Positions 16,478 to 24,449 of a stretch of 64,000 nucleotides of DNA are shown piece after piece. The notes under the pieces were generated by a model. That model had not been told where the DNA came from, did no database searches, and saw only the letters and a program-made list of their open reading frames with translations. How positions within the stretch are numbered: position 1 is the first letter of the stretch; each line of letters opens with the position of its first letter. A program made the translations under genes and the position numbers. Source of the stretch: JANXYY01 sp035530875. Its GTDB lineage: Bacteria > Actinomycetota > Actinomycetes > Nanopelagicales > Nanopelagicaceae. Location: the NCBI GenBank assembly GCA_035530875.1, contig DATKUB010000012.1:1-64000 (forward strand). Reading direction: 5' to 3'.

Positions 16478-17230
16478 ATGGCTAAAACCCGCAAATACGC
16501 CCTGGTAACCGGCGCCAGCAGCGGAATCGGCGCAGCGACTGCCAAGGCTCTTGCCGCCGCGGGATATCAGGTAATCGCTGCCGCCAGACGCGAAGAAAGA
16601 CTGGCTGAACTGACCGGCGATCGGATTGAGACTCGGATTCTGGACGTCACCAGCCAGAAAAGTGTCGATGAACTGTCCGCCTACTTAGCAGACAAGGATC
16701 TGAAGGTCATAGTGGCAAATGCCGGCGGAGCATTCGACGCGAACACGATCGCGCAGGCTGATCTCGACATGTGGCAAAAATCTTACGAAGTGAATGTCAT
16801 TGGCGTTGTCCGAACCGTCAAAGCCCTCTTGCCCTACATGTCCGATGGCGGTCACGTAGTAATCATGGGCTCGACTGCAGGCCGCGGAGTTTACGAGGGC
16901 GGAGGCAGCTACACCGCTGCCAAACACGCAGTTACTGCGCTAGTCCAAACACTTCGCTTGGAACTAAGCGGGCTGCCCATTCGCGTCACAGAAATTGCAC
17001 CTGGCATGGTTCGCACCGATGAATTCGCGGTAGTGCGTTTCGCGGGCGATATCGAGAAAGCCGCCAAGGTGTACGAAGGTGTTGCGGAACCGCTGGTGGC
17101 CGAAGATATCGCTGACGTCGTGGTCTGGTGCGTAACGCGCCCCGCTCACGTCAATGTTGATCTACTGGTAGTGCGACCCGTTGCTCAAGCGGCTCAACAT
17201 AAAGTTCATCGCGTTATTGCTTCCAAGTAA
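16478..17230 (+). CDS. Short-chain dehydrogenase/reductase (SDR), YdfG type
   Basis: A 250-residue classical SDR. The cofactor loop TGASSGIG is at about residues 12-19, the NAG motif at VANAGG, the active Ser in IMGSTAGRG and the Tyr-Lys pair in YTAAKHA. The arrangement resembles YdfG/3-hydroxy acid dehydrogenases, including the EIAPGMVRTDEF segment, so a serine or 3-hydroxypropionate-type oxidoreductase using NADP(H) is possible; the substrate is not fixed. The ATG at 16478 removes a long artificial extension over mshA. It is divergent from mshA with 54 bp between. Confidence 0.87.
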   Translation: MAKTRKYALVTGASSGIGAATAKALAAAGYQVIAAARREERLAELTGDRIETRILDVTSQKSVDELSAYLADKDLKVIVANAGGAFDANTIAQADLDMWQKSYEVNVIGVVRTVKALLPYMSDGGHVVIMGSTAGRGVYEGGGSYTAAKHAVTALVQTLRLELSGLPIRVTEIAPGMVRTDEFAVVRFAGDIEKAAKVYEGVAEPLVAEDIADVVVWCVTRPAHVNVDLLVVRPVAQAAQHKVHRVIASK

Positions 17231-17248
17231 GTTGCTCACGTAAAGATC

Positions 17249-18028
17249 GTGAAGCGGCAGCGGCCTATCGGCTCAATTACGCGCGGAACCACAAACCCGA
17301 ACCGACTCCGACGCGTCGATGCATGGATTGCCTGGAAGTATGGAGATGTTCTTCGCAATCTCGAATCGCCGACGATCATTGATCTTGGTTACGGAGCCTC
17401 GCCCATCACCACACTGGAAATGTCGCAACGCATTCGGCAGATTGCTCCGCGGACAAAGTTGGTTGGACTTGAAATCGATCGGGAGCGAGTGGCCGCGGCA
17501 AAACCTTTTGAAGACTCTTGGGTGCAGTTTCGTGAAGGCGGGTTCGAGTTAGCTGGGATTGAGAAGCCAGTTCTGGTGCGAGCGTTCAATGTATTGCGGC
17601 AGTATCGGGAATCTGAAGTCGAGAAGGCCTGGACGCAGATGTTAAAAACTCTTCATCCATCCGGAGCCATCATCGATGGAACTTGTGACGAACTTGGACG
17701 ACTTGCAACCTGGATTGAAATCACCAGAACTGGACCGCAATCACTCACGGTCTCAGTGCGGTTGAAGGACTTGGTTGATCCAATTGAAATCGCTGAACGA
17801 TTGCCCAAGGCCTTAATTCACCGCAACGTTCAGGGAAATCCGATCCATGATTTCATCCAAGACCTGCAACGGTCTTGGCAGAGCGTGGCTGGCGTCGGAG
17901 TCTTCGGTCCAAGGCAACGTTGGGCTGCTGCCACCGGCAAAATGCGTGAAGGCTGGCCTATCTCTTCCCCCAAAAGCAGAGATCGATTAGGCGAGATCAC
18001 CGTCGAATGGAGGGCGATTTCGCGTTAA
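17249..18028 (+). CDS. Class I SAM-dependent methyltransferase
   Basis: A 259-residue Rossmann methyltransferase. Motif I is PTIIDLGYGASPITT (about residues 41-55), followed by the acidic end of strand 2 in LVGLEIDRERV. Motif IV is weak (VLVRAFNVLRQY), and a C-terminal extension contains GVFGPRQRWAAA. The substrate is unknown. GTG start at 17249, 18 bp after the SDR stop, so the two are probably co-transcribed. The family often sits near mshA in actinobacteria. Confidence 0.8.
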   Translation: MKRQRPIGSITRGTTNPNRLRRVDAWIAWKYGDVLRNLESPTIIDLGYGASPITTLEMSQRIRQIAPRTKLVGLEIDRERVAAAKPFEDSWVQFREGGFELAGIEKPVLVRAFNVLRQYRESEVEKAWTQMLKTLHPSGAIIDGTCDELGRLATWIEITRTGPQSLTVSVRLKDLVDPIEIAERLPKALIHRNVQGNPIHDFIQDLQRSWQSVAGVGVFGPRQRWAAATGKMREGWPISSPKSRDRLGEITVEWRAISR

Positions 18029-18038
18029 TCTCGGCTCA

Positions 18039-19469
18039 CTAAATCTCGCCAACAGTCACTCTCCAAGATTGGAGCCGAGGTGGCAAATTTGGCGCTAGCC
18101 GGATTTCCACCGAAAGAGTGCCTTTATTGCCCGCAATTTTCCATGAGCGGTGCGAAGAGTCTTTGCTCATCTCGGCGAAGACTTCTAATTCCTTTTTTAA
18201 CCCACCGATTTGGGCGATAGCAACTTGGATTTGCTCCAAGCGGTATGCACGGGGATGATCCAAATCCATATTGAAGGCAAAGATGCGATCGGCGATATCG
18301 TCGTCCCAATGTGAGATCAACCGATTAACTTCACCTTGAAAAACGAGAGATTCACTCGAAGGCTCAACTTGGTTTGGTTCGACGGTTACAAGTAGAGACC
18401 GAAGTGCCGTCGTACAGGGTTTAAATGGTCCTGCATAACGGCCATTCGCCAAAGCAATAACGCTGATCCTTGACTCCGTGTGCCACCGCATATGTGATCC
18501 ATACCCCGGATAACCGCCGGAATGTCCGACGATTTTTCCAAAGTTCCGATCATGTTCCACCATCAACCCGAACCCATAGCCCATAGATCCCGCATGAGCT
18601 GGTTCGACGCCAGGATCAACTGCTTCGGGAATGAATCGATGAACCTGCTGCATCTCTCGTCGGCTGGCTTTGCACAACGGCCCACGTTCAGCGACACCTA
18701 AGTCGAAGGCTTCGCTCAAATATCCGCTCCAGGCCACAAGATCGTCAAGATTTGTAATCAAGCCGCCGATTGCTGAAAAAGCACCGGGTTCGCTAAACAC
18801 CTCGCTCTGCCACTCGCCGCGCTTGGCATATCCAACTGCTAAATCCATGGCATTTCTGAAGTCAAAAGTGGTCGAATTAAGTGCCAGCGGCTGCAAAAAC
18901 TCACGTGGAACAAAGTCTATGAAAGGAATCCCAGTGACTCGGGCAATGATCCGAGCCAACATGGCATAGCCGAGATTTGAATATTCAAAACGCACCCCTG
19001 GAACCGAGTCAAACCTAATTCCGCCTTCGAGAATGGCGCCAAATTCGGCGTCTGTGGCTTGTTCCAGCCGATCCGCCCATGGATCATCTGTTGGGAAACC
19101 CGCGCTCATGCTGAGCAGCATTCTGGCCTGAATCTCCGGAGCGTCCTGAAAGGGCATCTTCAGATTTTTCAGTTCCGGCAAGTATCTTGATATGGGCGTC
19201 TCTAAATCCAGCACGCCACGATCGCGCAGCAAAATGGCGCTGGCCGCTGTAAAACTTTTGGTAATTGAGGCGACCCTGAAAGTAGTTCGCGATGTTGGTG
19301 TTCGTGAGCCGATTTCGGACATACCGATAGTTCGCGAATGAATCAACTGGTCGCCATCCGCGACTCCGTAAACAAGTCCAGGCGTTGCACCAGTTTGAAA
19401 GTAAGCGTCAAAAATCTGATCTACTTCTTGAAGTTCAGATTCCCCCAATGGCATGCGCTGAGAATACAA
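18039..19469 (-). CDS. Serine hydrolase, class C beta-lactamase / penicillin-binding family
   Basis: A 476-residue protein with the S-x-x-K motif in RVASITKSFTAA (nucleophile Ser, about residue 70), Y-x-N in EYSNLGYAML and the H-S-G triad in VGHSGGYPGYG. These mark the Beta-lactamase (PF00144) fold. A C-terminal domain of about 110 residues follows. No signal peptide is evident, so it may be a cytoplasmic esterase or D-aminopeptidase-like enzyme rather than a resistance enzyme. It is convergent with the methyltransferase gene, with only 10 bp between. Confidence 0.9.
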   Translation of the reverse strand: MYSQRMPLGESELQEVDQIFDAYFQTGATPGLVYGVADGDQLIHSRTIGMSEIGSRTPTSRTTFRVASITKSFTAASAILLRDRGVLDLETPISRYLPELKNLKMPFQDAPEIQARMLLSMSAGFPTDDPWADRLEQATDAEFGAILEGGIRFDSVPGVRFEYSNLGYAMLARIIARVTGIPFIDFVPREFLQPLALNSTTFDFRNAMDLAVGYAKRGEWQSEVFSEPGAFSAIGGLITNLDDLVAWSGYLSEAFDLGVAERGPLCKASRREMQQVHRFIPEAVDPGVEPAHAGSMGYGFGLMVEHDRNFGKIVGHSGGYPGYGSHMRWHTESRISVIALANGRYAGPFKPCTTALRSLLVTVEPNQVEPSSESLVFQGEVNRLISHWDDDIADRIFAFNMDLDHPRAYRLEQIQVAIAQIGGLKKELEVFAEMSKDSSHRSWKIAGNKGTLSVEIRLAPNLPPRLQSWRVTVGEI

Positions 19470-19472
19470 CGA

Positions 19473-19766
19473 CTAGCGGCGACGAAGGATCTCATCGATC
19501 GCAGGCTTTACGTCGACCAGATACACGATTCCGGCAACTGTGGCTGCAATGCCAACGAGGCTGAGTCCGCCTCCGATCGTCAGCGTAATCACCAAAAAGA
19601 TGCCTAGAACCGCAAGCCAAAATTTCTTTGACTGCTTACCGGTAGCCGTGTAGGCATCGGGGCGAGTACGGATCACATGGATCAGACCAACTGCCAGAAT
19701 CACCCACTGGGCAATTGTTATCGCCGTGTAGATGAGATTTGCGCCTTGGCTAAACGGGGGGATCAT
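19473..19766 (-). CDS. DUF2516 family membrane protein
   Basis: A 97-residue protein with three hydrophobic segments: IYTAITIAQWVILAVGLI, FWLAVLGIFLVITLTIGGG and GIAATVAGIVYLVDV. The short cytoplasmic end reads DEILRRR. It matches the actinobacterial DUF2516 pattern (N-terminal membrane pair, GKQSKKFW linker). The ATG at 19766 is chosen because the upstream frame lies over the asparaginase gene. Function unknown. Confidence 0.82.
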   Translation of the reverse strand: MIPPFSQGANLIYTAITIAQWVILAVGLIHVIRTRPDAYTATGKQSKKFWLAVLGIFLVITLTIGGGLSLVGIAATVAGIVYLVDVKPAIDEILRRR

Positions 19767-19770
19767 CCGA

Positions 19771-20721
19771 TCAGGATAACGGGTTCGCCTCAATAACGCC
19801 GACCTGCTCGCCGCCACCAAGCACCGGCACGTAGCCGAGCGCGTCAAGAACTGGCGAACTGATCCCAATCTGCTTAAGAGCCAGAATTAGTACCGGTGGA
19901 ATTGCGCGCATGGATCCGTCAATAATCTTGAACACGATTGCAGTGCCATCTTCACCGACAGCTGCCTCGACGCCTTCAGCCCCTTCTTTGACGAGAAGGC
20001 CAGGTACTGCGCGCATTACGTCGGTCGTAAATCTTCCTTCACCTGCTACTCGCTCTGGATAACTTCGCATAGCGCCAGCAACTCTGACAGTTGCTTCATC
20101 GGTAGAAGTCGTAAGCGAACTGAAACCGCGAGCTAGGCCCTTCAGTGAAATCGCAAATAGCGGGGCGCCACACCCATCTACTCCAACGGCTGCCACTTGC
20201 TCCCGCGACGCATTTTCGAGTTCGTTGCGAATGGCCACCTGAAGCGGATGATTCGGATCGCGATAAGTAGCGGTGGGCCAACCATTGACCACGCAGGTTG
20301 CCAGCATTGATGCGTGCTTGCCGCTGCAGTTGTGCACGAGACGGCTCGGTGAATTAGTGCCGAAAGCTTTCCGCTCCGCGTCACCGTATGGGCGATCCAG
20401 CGGACACTGAAGATCGTCTTTGCTAAGTCCAGCCGATGCCAGGATCTGCTGGACTCCTTCGACATGGATGCTGCCGCCGGAATGACTCGCTGCCGAAAGG
20501 GCTAGGAGACTTTCGGGTAGATCCAGGCCACTTCGAACCATTGCGATTGCCTGAAATGGTTTTACCGCAGACCGAGGAAAGACTGGTTGCCCCACGTCGC
20601 CGAGCGTGAGAAGTGGAGCGCCATTTTTATTTGCGATGAGAAGTGAACCGAAGTGCTTGGATTCGACGAATCCATTGCGCACTACATGTGCTAACTGGAC
20701 TAGCGCTGGACCTGATTGCAT
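19771..20721 (-). CDS. Asparaginase II family protein
   Basis: A 316-residue protein of the L-asparaginase II family (PF06089), unrelated to the classical AnsA fold. Signatures: FPRSAVKPFQAIAMVRSG (with conserved Ser-Lys), SAASHSGGSIHVEGV, NCSGKHASMLATCV and GVDGCGAPLFAISL. It hydrolyses asparagine to aspartate and ammonia in members that have been studied. The ATG at 20721 is 10 bp from the nitrobindin gene stop. Given GlnR and glutamate dehydrogenase elsewhere in this window, it fits nitrogen salvage. Confidence 0.9.
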   Translation of the reverse strand: MQSGPALVQLAHVVRNGFVESKHFGSLLIANKNGAPLLTLGDVGQPVFPRSAVKPFQAIAMVRSGLDLPESLLALSAASHSGGSIHVEGVQQILASAGLSKDDLQCPLDRPYGDAERKAFGTNSPSRLVHNCSGKHASMLATCVVNGWPTATYRDPNHPLQVAIRNELENASREQVAAVGVDGCGAPLFAISLKGLARGFSSLTTSTDEATVRVAGAMRSYPERVAGEGRFTTDVMRAVPGLLVKEGAEGVEAAVGEDGTAIVFKIIDGSMRAIPPVLILALKQIGISSPVLDALGYVPVLGGGEQVGVIEANPLS

Positions 20722-20731
20722 CGAAGTCACT

Positions 20732-21226
20732 TCAGGCCCTTGGGAGCGTGGCCCAAAGATGCGGCTGCAATTCGTGCTCTGGAGTGGCCATGTCATAGGC
20801 GAAGAAAAGTTCGCCGTCCACCAACCCATAAAGGCGGTGGCCATCGGTAACCGTTTTTGCCGTTGGTGCGTGATAGGCCTGGTCAAGCGCGAGTTGAATT
20901 TTTGGCCCGTCGAATTGGCCCAGCCACCCCTCGGTGATTCCACTGCTGTGGGCCAGAACTACCTCAAGGACATTGTTCGGCTTGATGCGCCAGAATCCGG
21001 TCTCAACCGCCGCTGGTCTGATGATTTCACCGTCGGCATCCACTATCCAGGAACGGGCGAAGTAAGTGAGAAACGGTCTGGTGTCATGACCGAATACCAC
21101 CTCCTGCGCGAATTGGAAGCGCTCAATCCCCGGATATTCACCGTGGCCGCGGCCGCGCCAAGTTCCAAGTAGCCACGCTAAGGGGGTGAGATCCGGATGT
21201 AGATCAGCAGGAATTTCAAATGCCAC
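20732..21226 (-). CDS. Nitrobindin-like heme-binding peroxynitrite isomerase (FABP family)
   Basis: A 164-residue beta-barrel protein: HPDLTPLAWLLGTWRGRGHG at the N-terminus carries the GxWxGxG signature and the C-terminus carries PHLWATLPRA with the His that ligates heme in nitrobindins. It isomerises peroxynitrite to nitrate in studied homologues. GTG start at 21226. It groups with YgfZ, Fur and DsrE genes, a common actinobacterial arrangement linked to iron, sulfur and redox stress. Confidence 0.9.
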   Translation of the reverse strand: MAFEIPADLHPDLTPLAWLLGTWRGRGHGEYPGIERFQFAQEVVFGHDTRPFLTYFARSWIVDADGEIIRPAAVETGFWRIKPNNVLEVVLAHSSGITEGWLGQFDGPKIQLALDQAYHAPTAKTVTDGHRLYGLVDGELFFAYDMATPEHELQPHLWATLPRA

Positions 21227-21252
21227 GACAACAGCGTAGAGCAGCCCAACTC

Positions 21253-21286
21253 GTAAAGTGCCAGCATGGGTAAAGTGCCAGCATGG
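21253..21286. repeat. 17-bp perfect tandem duplication including the dsrE-like start codon
   Basis: GTAAAGTGCCAGCATGG occurs at 21253-21269 and directly again at 21270-21286. The second copy supplies the ATG (21283) of the DsrE gene; the first supplies a second ATG 17 bp upstream in another frame. Confidence 0.85.
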
Positions 21287-21654
21287 AAAGATCCTTGATT
21301 ATCAAAGTTACAAGCGGCCAGAATGATCCGGAGCGCTGTGCTCAAGGGTTCACGGTCGCGGCAACCGCTCTCGCTTCAGGCGTGAGGACATCTCTGTGGC
21401 TAACCGGTGAGGCATCATGGTTTGCCCTTCCGGGCCGAGCAGAGACGTTCGAGTTGCCACATTCGGCGCCCCTTGCGGATCTGATGGCATCGCTGCTCGC
21501 CCCCGACGCCAACGCAAGCATCACCCTCTGCACGCAGTGCGCCACACGCCGGGGGATCGGAAGCGAAGATGTCCTGCCTGGTATTCGAATTGCTGGATCG
21601 ACACTATTCGTCGAAGAAATAATGAAGGCTGGAGCGCAGGCACTCGTCTACTGA
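21283..21654 (+). CDS. DsrE/DsrF-like family protein
   Basis: A 123-residue single DsrE-fold domain. Features: KVTSGQNDPERCAQGFTVA at the N-terminus, the SLWLTGEASWFALPG segment, and CTQCATRRGI with a C-x-x-C that may carry sulfur, followed by IRIAGSTLFVEEIMKAGAQALVY. Members act as sulfur-relay or peroxiredoxin-like proteins. The cysteines suggest sulfur transfer, but no partner is adjacent. It is divergent from nitrobindin and convergent with ygfZ. Confidence 0.85.
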   Translation: MERSLIIKVTSGQNDPERCAQGFTVAATALASGVRTSLWLTGEASWFALPGRAETFELPHSAPLADLMASLLAPDANASITLCTQCATRRGIGSEDVLPGIRIAGSTLFVEEIMKAGAQALVY

Positions 21655-21664
21655 AAAACTCTCG

Positions 21665-22570
21665 CTAAGTCGCGCTGACAATTTCCTCTTGTGCGGCCGG
21701 AATCCCCGCCGTACTCAACTCTTCATTAAGCGGCGTGGACCGCTTTATCAGAGCGAGTGCGATCGGGCCCAGTTCATAATGTCGCGCAGCCGTACCAATA
21801 AATCCGATGGACTTCTCACCCAACAGAACCTGATCTCCATGTTCTGGAAGTGAAGCTTCACTTCCATCAAGATGAAGTAGGACTAAGCGTCTTGGCGGCC
21901 GTCCGAGATTCATTGTGCGCGCGACGGTCTCTTGCCCGCGATAACAACCCTTATTGAGATGTACCGCAGAGTCCAACCATCCAACCTCATTCGGAATCGT
22001 CTTGTGGTCCGTTTCGAAACCTAAGCGAGGTCGATGCGCAGCCACTCGCTCAGCATCTAAAGCCCACAGCCCGACTTCGGTAAATTCCATATTTAATTGC
22101 TCAAGACGCGAATTGATTTCAGTGAGTGGAATCAACTCGTATGGGCCACCAAGTTCATCCGCGGCCCCAGGCATCCTAAGCAGGGCAAACTTATCGCTTA
22201 AATCGGCGACTTCCACTCTGAGCATGAAACGCATTGAATCCAAATAGGTCAGCAGCGTTAGAGCCGTACCGGGCTCAATGCTCAAGAAGGAAGTATTGCC
22301 GTCATCAACTATGAGCATGTGATGCTCGATATGCCCGTGCGGGCTCAGGATCAGAGCTTGCGTCCACTGGCCGGCCGGTAATTCCAGCAAGTGCTGAGTG
22401 GTAAGCGAGTGAAGCCATGAGAGTCGATCTGGGCCGCTTACCGCAATTGTTGGATGGTGCCGTAAGTCAGCAAAGCCGGTTCCCGCTGCTAACGCTCGTT
22501 GTTCTTTGGCAACATCACCAAAGTGCCAAGCTGCACCAACGTCGGGTCCGGAATCAACATCAACTCTCAT
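21665..22570 (-). CDS. ygfZ: Folate-binding protein YgfZ/GcvT family
   Basis: A 301-residue tetrahydrofolate-binding protein needed for repair or assembly of certain Fe-S enzymes. The diagnostic NKGCYRGQETVAR motif with its conserved Cys is at about residues 216-228. The N-terminal folate domain shows GPDRLSWLHSLTTQ. The ATG at 22570 removes a 25-codon extension. It lies 7 bp downstream of the fur gene and is probably co-transcribed with it. Confidence 0.92.
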   Translation of the reverse strand: MRVDVDSGPDVGAAWHFGDVAKEQRALAAGTGFADLRHHPTIAVSGPDRLSWLHSLTTQHLLELPAGQWTQALILSPHGHIEHHMLIVDDGNTSFLSIEPGTALTLLTYLDSMRFMLRVEVADLSDKFALLRMPGAADELGGPYELIPLTEINSRLEQLNMEFTEVGLWALDAERVAAHRPRLGFETDHKTIPNEVGWLDSAVHLNKGCYRGQETVARTMNLGRPPRRLVLLHLDGSEASLPEHGDQVLLGEKSIGFIGTAARHYELGPIALALIKRSTPLNEELSTAGIPAAQEEIVSAT

Positions 22571-22577
22571 GTGATTC

Positions 22578-23006
22578 TCATTTTTTCGAACATTCTGCAC
22601 ACTGACCGAAAATGGCAAAATGAGTAATGTCTGTGTGAAAGCCATGTTCGTCGACGAGTTTGGCTACAAAATCAGAGGACAGACTCAATTCTGCTTCAGA
22701 TACATTTCCGCAACTTCCACAGACCAGATGCAGATGAGACGCTTCGTCGGCCGCGTGAAAGGTAGCGCCACCGTGACCAAGATGCGAGTGCACGACAAAA
22801 CCGGCTCGCTCCAACGTTTCGAGATTGCGGTAAACAGTGGACAGATTTATTCCAGGGTGATGTTTGCGAACCTGGGCGGAAATCTCTTCTGGAGTCGAGT
22901 GCCCAAGTTCGCGTACGGCCGCTAAAACCAACTCACGCTGCGGAGTCAACCGAAGCCCACGTTGGCGAATCTCGTTTGACGCGGTATCGCCTGACATGTC
23001 CATCAT
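22578..23006 (-). CDS. Fur-family metalloregulator
   Basis: A 142-residue Fur protein. The winged helix covers LRLTPQRELVLAAV to STVYRNLETLERAGFV (recognition helix), followed by the dimer domain with HLHLVCGSCGNVSE and the C-terminal CAECSKK; two C-x-x-C pairs make a structural zinc site. The sensory ligands HLHL and H-x-H-x-x-H-like HTDITHF are present. It could be a Zur, Fur or Nur; the sequence does not decide. A 7-1-7 palindrome before the Ni/Co permease at 46811 is a possible target in this window. Confidence 0.9.
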   Translation of the reverse strand: MMDMSGDTASNEIRQRGLRLTPQRELVLAAVRELGHSTPEEISAQVRKHHPGINLSTVYRNLETLERAGFVVHSHLGHGGATFHAADEASHLHLVCGSCGNVSEAELSLSSDFVAKLVDEHGFHTDITHFAIFGQCAECSKK

Positions 23007-23036
23007 TGTAGGGCGCTCCTAAGCGTCACAAATTGT

Positions 23037-23501
23037 TTACTCGGAGGCAAGCTCTGAGGTAAGAGCCTTAGGCCGCTCCGAACGGTGCTGAAGACGCTTA
23101 AAAAGCAGATAGGTTTCACACCCAAGGCAGTAGTCGAAAGCAACGTTTAAGAACGCAGCAGCCAGCGCGCCGGCAAGGGCTAAGACATACAGCCCCTGAA
23201 TCCCTAGCAGGTCCCCAGCCAATGCAAGAACACCAAATGCCAGTCCCACCGATTGGGCAAACTGTGTCGGTTTGATGTCCTCAAATCGACTGGCTGGAGT
23301 GAGTCGAGGCTTAATGAATTTGCGAAAGAAGAAGCCGTACGGAGTCCTAGATGGACCAAACTTTGCCCCCACGGCGAAGACAAAAGTCTGCACCAGGAGA
23401 AGCCACAAAGATTGAGTTAAGAACGCGATCGAGAGAACAGAAGTTGTGAATCCAGCCGCAAAGCGCGGCCCGCGAGCATCAATCAAATTGGAGGTAGACA
23501 T
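23037..23501 (-). CDS. DUF4395 family membrane protein
   Basis: A 154-residue protein with hydrophobic helices at FTTSVLSIAFLTQSLWLLLVQTFV-like (two segments near the N-terminus) and SVGLAFGVLALAG plus GLYVLALAGALAAAFL. It ends in a short cytoplasmic tail after YCLGCETYLL, whose C-x-x-C is typical for DUF4395. It is normally next to a thioredoxin-like gene, as here, which suggests a membrane thiol relay. ATG at 23501 chosen over an upstream GTG/ATG that lacks family similarity. Confidence 0.85.
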   Translation of the reverse strand: MSTSNLIDARGPRFAAGFTTSVLSIAFLTQSLWLLLVQTFVFAVGAKFGPSRTPYGFFFRKFIKPRLTPASRFEDIKPTQFAQSVGLAFGVLALAGDLLGIQGLYVLALAGALAAAFLNVAFDYCLGCETYLLFKRLQHRSERPKALTSELASE

Positions 23502-23597
23502 TATTTCCTGATTTCTTGCAACACCGACGCGTTGCACTCGGACAAGAGGGTTGGGGGCTCTTAAATCAGATTCAGGAAAGACAGAGTGAAGTACACA

Positions 23598-23621
23598 GGC
23601 GGCCGTAATCCACGGTCCGCC
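23598..23621 (-). terminator. Hairpin between thioredoxin and DUF4395 genes
   Basis: GGCGGCCG and CGG-T-CCGCC (23598-23605 and 23613-23621) pair over eight bp with one bulge and a 7-nt loop, in the 206-bp gap after the thioredoxin-like stop. There is no U-run; it may be a terminator or mRNA processing hairpin. Confidence 0.35.
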
Positions 23622-23707
23622 GCTTGGTTAGTTCACTCCTAAGCACATTGAAAGAGTATCCACGAAATAGGTGAGCCACTAATCGCAAAAGGCTTGCAGT
23701 TGCGTTG

Positions 23708-24127
23708 TTATTGGATTGCGGCGAGCGCACTGAGAACTTGATCTCGTTTGGGAGCGCCAACCGCCCGCCCAACTTCGCGGCCTTGGCCGTCGAGTATCAG
23801 GGTCGTCGGTGTTGAACGAATACTCAATTCACGCACCAAAGCCAACTGACTTTCGGCATCAATTTCAATATGGACTACCCCAGTGGATTTGGCCGCAATA
23901 TCTGACAGTAAAGCCTTAGTTGCTCGACAAGGTGCACAGAAAGCCGATGAAAATTGAACCAGCGTGGCCTTGGAGCCCAATACATTGAATTGGGCCTTGA
24001 TGGCAGATGCCAGCGGCGAGCGGCCTACCACGCTAACTTGCTTAATCCGACTGCGCGAAACCTTGACCCAGGTTCCATAACAAGTGGCCAGGGTCAGAAT
24101 TGCTACGAGCATCAATAAGCCGTTCAC
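23708..24127 (-). CDS. Membrane-anchored thioredoxin-like protein
   Basis: A 139-residue protein with an N-terminal membrane anchor (LLMLVAILTLATCYGTWV) followed by a thioredoxin domain with SAFCAPCRATKALL (active-site C-A-P-C) and the cis-Pro in RSTPTTLIL. It probably reduces disulfides; with the anchor N-in, the domain may face the cell surface. Its GTG overlaps the MoaD-like stop as GTGA, and its ribosome site GGAGG lies inside the MoaD-like codons for Gly-Gly. It pairs with DUF4395 downstream. Confidence 0.88.
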   Translation of the reverse strand: MNGLLMLVAILTLATCYGTWVKVSRSRIKQVSVVGRSPLASAIKAQFNVLGSKATLVQFSSAFCAPCRATKALLSDIAAKSTGVVHIEIDAESQLALVRELSIRSTPTTLILDGQGREVGRAVGAPKRDQVLSALAAIQ

Positions 24128-24375
24128 TGGGCACCTCCGGCAAATGGCGGCAAGATTTCAAGGATCTGACCATCGACTAGCGCAATGTTTCTATCGTGAA
24201 CCACAGCGCCGTCCAACAGTAAGGAAGAACGCTGAATCACCTGATCCAATTCCCGACTCCTCGACTTGGCCAGCTCCTCAAGCGCGGCCGCCACTGTCGA
24301 AGCCACAATTCGCTCTGACTCAATTCCAGCGGCCGCCTTTGCCCCAGCCCAGTATCGGATCAAGATGGTCGTCAT
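24124..24375 (-). CDS. MoaD/ThiS-family ubiquitin-like sulfur carrier with two-residue tail
   Basis: An 83-residue beta-grasp protein: ILIRYWAGAKAAAG at the N-terminus and DGQILEILPPFAGG near the end, the standard sulfur-carrier pattern where the C-terminal Gly-Gly is adenylated and thiocarboxylated. Here two residues, Ala-Gln, follow the Gly-Gly before the stop. Either the tail is trimmed first, or the protein is a pseudo-carrier. The extra codons overlap the downstream gene's ribosome site and start. Partner activating enzyme not in this window. Confidence 0.82.
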   Translation of the reverse strand: MTTILIRYWAGAKAAAGIESERIVASTVAAALEELAKSRSRELDQVIQRSSLLLDGAVVHDRNIALVDGQILEILPPFAGGAQ

Positions 24376-24396
24376 AGTTTGGTATTGTGGCGTAAA

Positions 24397-24428
24397 GAGG
24401 ACCCGAGCAGCGAAGCTCGCTGGTCCTC
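24397..24428 (+). promoter_or_regulatory. Strong leader hairpin upstream of glnR
   Basis: GAGGACC-CGAGC (24397-24408) pairs with GCTCG-(CT)-GGTCCTC (24415-24428): twelve pairs, one 2-nt bulge, a 6-nt loop AGCGAA. A TATTGT box at 24383-24388 would place transcription start just before the stem, so it would form the 5' end of the glnR mRNA, 21 bases before the start codon. Confidence 0.5.
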
Positions 24429-24449
24429 GCGCGATTTAGGGGGTGGCAA

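Noticed and set aside
18039..19469. Calling the serine hydrolase a beta-lactam resistance enzyme
   Set aside because: No signal peptide and an added C-terminal domain; fits the broad esterase/peptidase group better.
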